Positions 7,738-9,497 of a stretch of DNA of 9,497 bases are shown here, in pieces; the stretch's first letter is position 1, and every line of letters begins with the position of its first letter. Both the position numbers and the translations under genes were made by a program. Under the pieces are notes generated by a model, which was not told the origin of the DNA, made no database searches, and saw nothing but the letters and a program-made list of their open reading frames with translations. The DNA comes from Betaproteobacteria bacterium (GTDB lineage: Bacteria; Pseudomonadota; Gammaproteobacteria; Burkholderiales; Methylophilaceae): contig RFPQ01000021.1 in the NCBI GenBank assembly GCA_009926035.1, positions 1 through 9,497 of the forward strand, read 5' to 3'.

Positions 7738-8529
7738 GTGATTCGATCTCAAGAAAAAATCATAGCGAAGCGGTCTGCGATTTATGCAGTAAGTGTGCAT
7801 GTTGTTTTAGTTCTCATCATGATTGTGAGTTTTGAATGGAGAGTCAAATTACCTCAAGTGGCTGAAGTAGAATTATGGGATTCCATTCCAGAGACGAATA
7901 CTAAAGTGGTTGAAACGCCCCCAGTTGAAAAGAAAGTGGAGCCCGAGCCTCCTAAGCCCGTTCCTAAACCCTCTAAAGTAGAAGAAATTATTAAGTCACT
8001 GACAAGTGATAAGGCTGAGATTAGCTTGAAACAAAAAAAAGAAGAAGAGGAACGTAAAAAATTAGAAGATCAAAAAAAGAAAGATGATTTGAAAAAAATT
8101 CAGGAAGAGCTTTTAAAGCAAGATCAATTAGCCAAACTACAACAAGAACTATTGCAAGACAAGTCAAAGCCTTCATTGAATCGTCATGAAGATTTCAAAC
8201 AATCCAATCCCAACCCTGCCGAAGGGGGCGCTAAATTAGGTGAAATGGATAAATATAAATTATTAATTCAACGAAAAATTCAGCAGAATGTGAATAAGCA
8301 ATTGTGTGGCACGAGCCCTGTCGAGCTTCAATTCGAAATTGGTCTCATGCCCACAGGAGAGTTGATTGGTAATCCTAAGATGTTAAAATCAAGTGGTATT
8401 TCTGTATGTGATGAATCGGTTGAACGAGCTATTTTTCAATCGCAGCCTTTACCGGTCCCAACAGATACCGATTTATTTTCGAAATTTAAAAATTTAAAAC
8501 TTAACTTTAGACCCAATGAAAAAATATAA
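7738..8529 (+). CDS. tolA: TolA, energy-transmitting envelope-spanning protein, short form
   Basis: A 263-residue TolA, anchored in the inner membrane and reaching through the periplasm to TolB and Pal. A basic N-terminus and one membrane helix (about 14-32) come first, then a proline-rich stretch (61-79, PPVEKKVEPEPPKPVPKP), a Lys/Glu/Gln-rich helical domain II (about 81-143), a linker, and the globular domain III (about 168-263) with cysteines C190 and C224 that probably form the domain's disulfide. E. coli TolA has 421 residues, so domain II is much shorter here. H21 in the membrane helix is present, but the serine four residues before it in E. coli is an alanine; S19 is nearby. The GTG start at 7738 is forced by an in-frame TAA at 7732-7734. 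A8 and A7 tracts run through domain II. Confidence 0.93.
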   Translation: MIRSQEKIIAKRSAIYAVSVHVVLVLIMIVSFEWRVKLPQVAEVELWDSIPETNTKVVETPPVEKKVEPEPPKPVPKPSKVEEIIKSLTSDKAEISLKQKKEEEERKKLEDQKKKDDLKKIQEELLKQDQLAKLQQELLQDKSKPSLNRHEDFKQSNPNPAEGGAKLGEMDKYKLLIQRKIQQNVNKQLCGTSPVELQFEIGLMPTGELIGNPKMLKSSGISVCDESVERAIFQSQPLPVPTDTDLFSKFKNLKLNFRPNEKI

Positions 8530-8530
8530 T
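8501..8530 (+). promoter_or_regulatory. Possible internal promoter for tolB (and pal)
   Basis: TTAACT (8501-8506) and a perfect TATAAT (8525-8530) are 18 nt apart at the end of tolA. Transcription would begin close to the tolB ATG at 8537. In E. coli a second promoter serving tolB-pal is known, so the position makes sense; the match itself is easy to get by chance in AT-rich DNA. Confidence 0.25.
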
Positions 8531-8536
8531 TTAAGT

Positions 8537-9497
8537 ATGTTAAAAATATTCAAAGCATTTATTTTTTTATGCTTTTCTTCTCTGATTGTTTCACATGCAT
8601 TCGCGATTGAAACGATTGAGATTTCCGGAGGCGGCACGAAACAAATTAATATTGCTGTGATGCCATACAAAGAGATAGCTCTAGATAAAACAAATAGCCG
8701 TATGCATCAAATTATTGCAGCTGATCTTTATCGTTCAGGTTTTTTTAAGCCTTTAGATATTAATGGGTTGATTAATAAACCATCGGCTTTAAGTGATATT
8801 AACTACTCCGAAATGACGGCTATTGAAGCGCAAGTGATAACCTTGGGTCAGGTAGAGATCACCAATAACCGTATAAAGGTGAATTGGTTTTTAGTGGATG
8901 TGAATAAAAAAACGATTTTAACGACGATGGAATTTTCAGGGCCAGCGGCTCAATACCGTGCGATTGCTCATAAAATTTCTGACACAATATATGAGAAATT
9001 AACTGGTATTCCAGGGGTCTTTAGTACCAAAATTTCTTACATCACAAAGAATAAAGGCCGCTACTCTCTAAATGTGGCTGATGCAGATGGGTTTAATGTC
9101 CAGTCGGTGGTAGGGTCCCCTCAACCTATTATTTCTGCGAGATGGTCACCGGATGCAACAAAAATCGCTTACGTATCTTTTGAAAAGAAAAAACCTATTA
9201 TTTATATTCAGTCTTTAGTGACAGGACAAAGAACAATCCTAGCTAACTTTAAGGGCAATAATAGCTCACCGTCATGGTCACCGGATGGGAGACGCTTAGC
9301 CATTGTATTAACGTATAACGCAAACTCACAAATTTATTTAATTGATGCTGACGGCTCTAATTTAAAACCGCTTATCCAGAGTGCGCATATTGATACGGAA
9401 CCCGTCTGGTCGCCTGACGGACGTTTGATTTATTTCACATCCGATCGTGGAGGTCGTCCACAAATTTACAAAGTCTCATCAAGTGGTGGCGAACCGC
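8537..9497 (+). CDS. tolB: TolB, periplasmic beta-propeller protein, 5' part (runs off window)
   Basis: The first 320 residues of TolB (family length about 430); the frame is open at the right edge. A Sec signal peptide of 23 residues (MLKIFKAFIFLCFSSLIVSH, ending AFA) is followed by the mature start IETIEISGGGTKQINIAV. The N-terminal domain covers roughly residues 24-160 and contains MPYKE and the HKISDTIYEKLTGIPGVFST block. The beta-propeller then starts, with WSPD repeats encoded near 9143, 9276 and 9409 (WSPDATKIAYVS, WSPDGRRLAIVL, WSPDGRLIYFTSDRGG). TolB binds Pal and TolA domain III and regulates Pal's hold on peptidoglycan. An in-frame ATG at 8516, inside the tolA end, would add seven residues to the signal peptide; neither start has a clear ribosome site. 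I prefer 8537, 7 nt after the tolA stop. pal is expected next. Confidence 0.94.
   Translation, partial: MLKIFKAFIFLCFSSLIVSHAFAIETIEISGGGTKQINIAVMPYKEIALDKTNSRMHQIIAADLYRSGFFKPLDINGLINKPSALSDINYSEMTAIEAQVITLGQVEITNNRIKVNWFLVDVNKKTILTTMEFSGPAAQYRAIAHKISDTIYEKLTGIPGVFSTKISYITKNKGRYSLNVADADGFNVQSVVGSPQPIISARWSPDATKIAYVSFEKKKPIIYIQSLVTGQRTILANFKGNNSSPSWSPDGRRLAIVLTYNANSQIYLIDADGSNLKPLIQSAHIDTEPVWSPDGRLIYFTSDRGGRPQIYKVSSSGGEP

Noticed and set aside
7552..7800. Antisense frame across the tolR/tolA junction
   Set aside because: It lies opposite conserved tolR and the tolA start and encodes no recognisable protein.
1..9497. Defence island, mobile element, CRISPR or phage remnant
   Set aside because: All genes are housekeeping or common regulators, base use is uniform, and I saw no long repeats, transposase or integrase motifs.

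Overview
The window looks like an ordinary stretch of a low-GC betaproteobacterial chromosome. The nitrogen regulator NtrC has the wording typical of Betaproteobacteria (the start MKAIWIIDDDKSIRWVFEK, then AYSDLESAVAAFQGGAFEYL). The DNA is clearly AT-rich, with A/T-ending codons and many A7-A8 runs inside genes. Spacers are very short and the operons are packed. My best guess is the Methylophilaceae (a Methylotenera / Methylopumilus / OM43-like methylotroph). The lineage is inference; the class is better supported than the family.

Layout. Positions 1-1823 hold the end of a sensor kinase gene (ntrB/glnL, cut by the window edge) and a complete ntrC, 2 nt apart. A short convergent spacer (1824-1903) follows, with a weak terminator-like hairpin. 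A two-CBS-domain protein lies on the minus strand (1904-2335). A 74-nt divergent spacer (2336-2409) with a TATAAT box separates it from a long plus-strand run that continues to the window end: EamA/DMT transporter, yebC, ruvC, ruvA, ruvB, ybgC, tolQ, tolR, tolA and tolB (cut by the right edge). No junction in this run exceeds 9 nt, and several genes overlap (ruvC/ruvA, ruvB/ybgC, ybgC/tolQ). No spacer exceeds 300 bases, and I see no RNA gene, mobile element, CRISPR array, attachment site or origin.

How the genes work together. NtrB/NtrC is the two-component system that switches on nitrogen-assimilation genes through sigma-54 RNA polymerase. RuvA, RuvB and RuvC migrate and cut Holliday junctions in recombinational repair. 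TolQ, TolR and TolA form the proton-driven inner-membrane motor, and TolB is its periplasmic partner; with Pal (expected just beyond the right edge) they pull in and stabilise the outer membrane at division. YbgC, a hotdog thioesterase, heads the tol cluster as usual. The yebC-ruvCAB-ybgC-tolQRAB order is a known conserved arrangement in Beta- and Gammaproteobacteria (Pseudomonas has it), so it is not novel.

All complete genes are intact with their key catalytic residues. I found no convincing undescribed system. The points worth a second look are small: a forced TTG start for ruvC, a short TolA with a shifted N-terminal Ser/His signature, poly-A tracts in tolA and at the start of the transporter gene, a hairpin just upstream of yebC, and a possible internal promoter at tolB.
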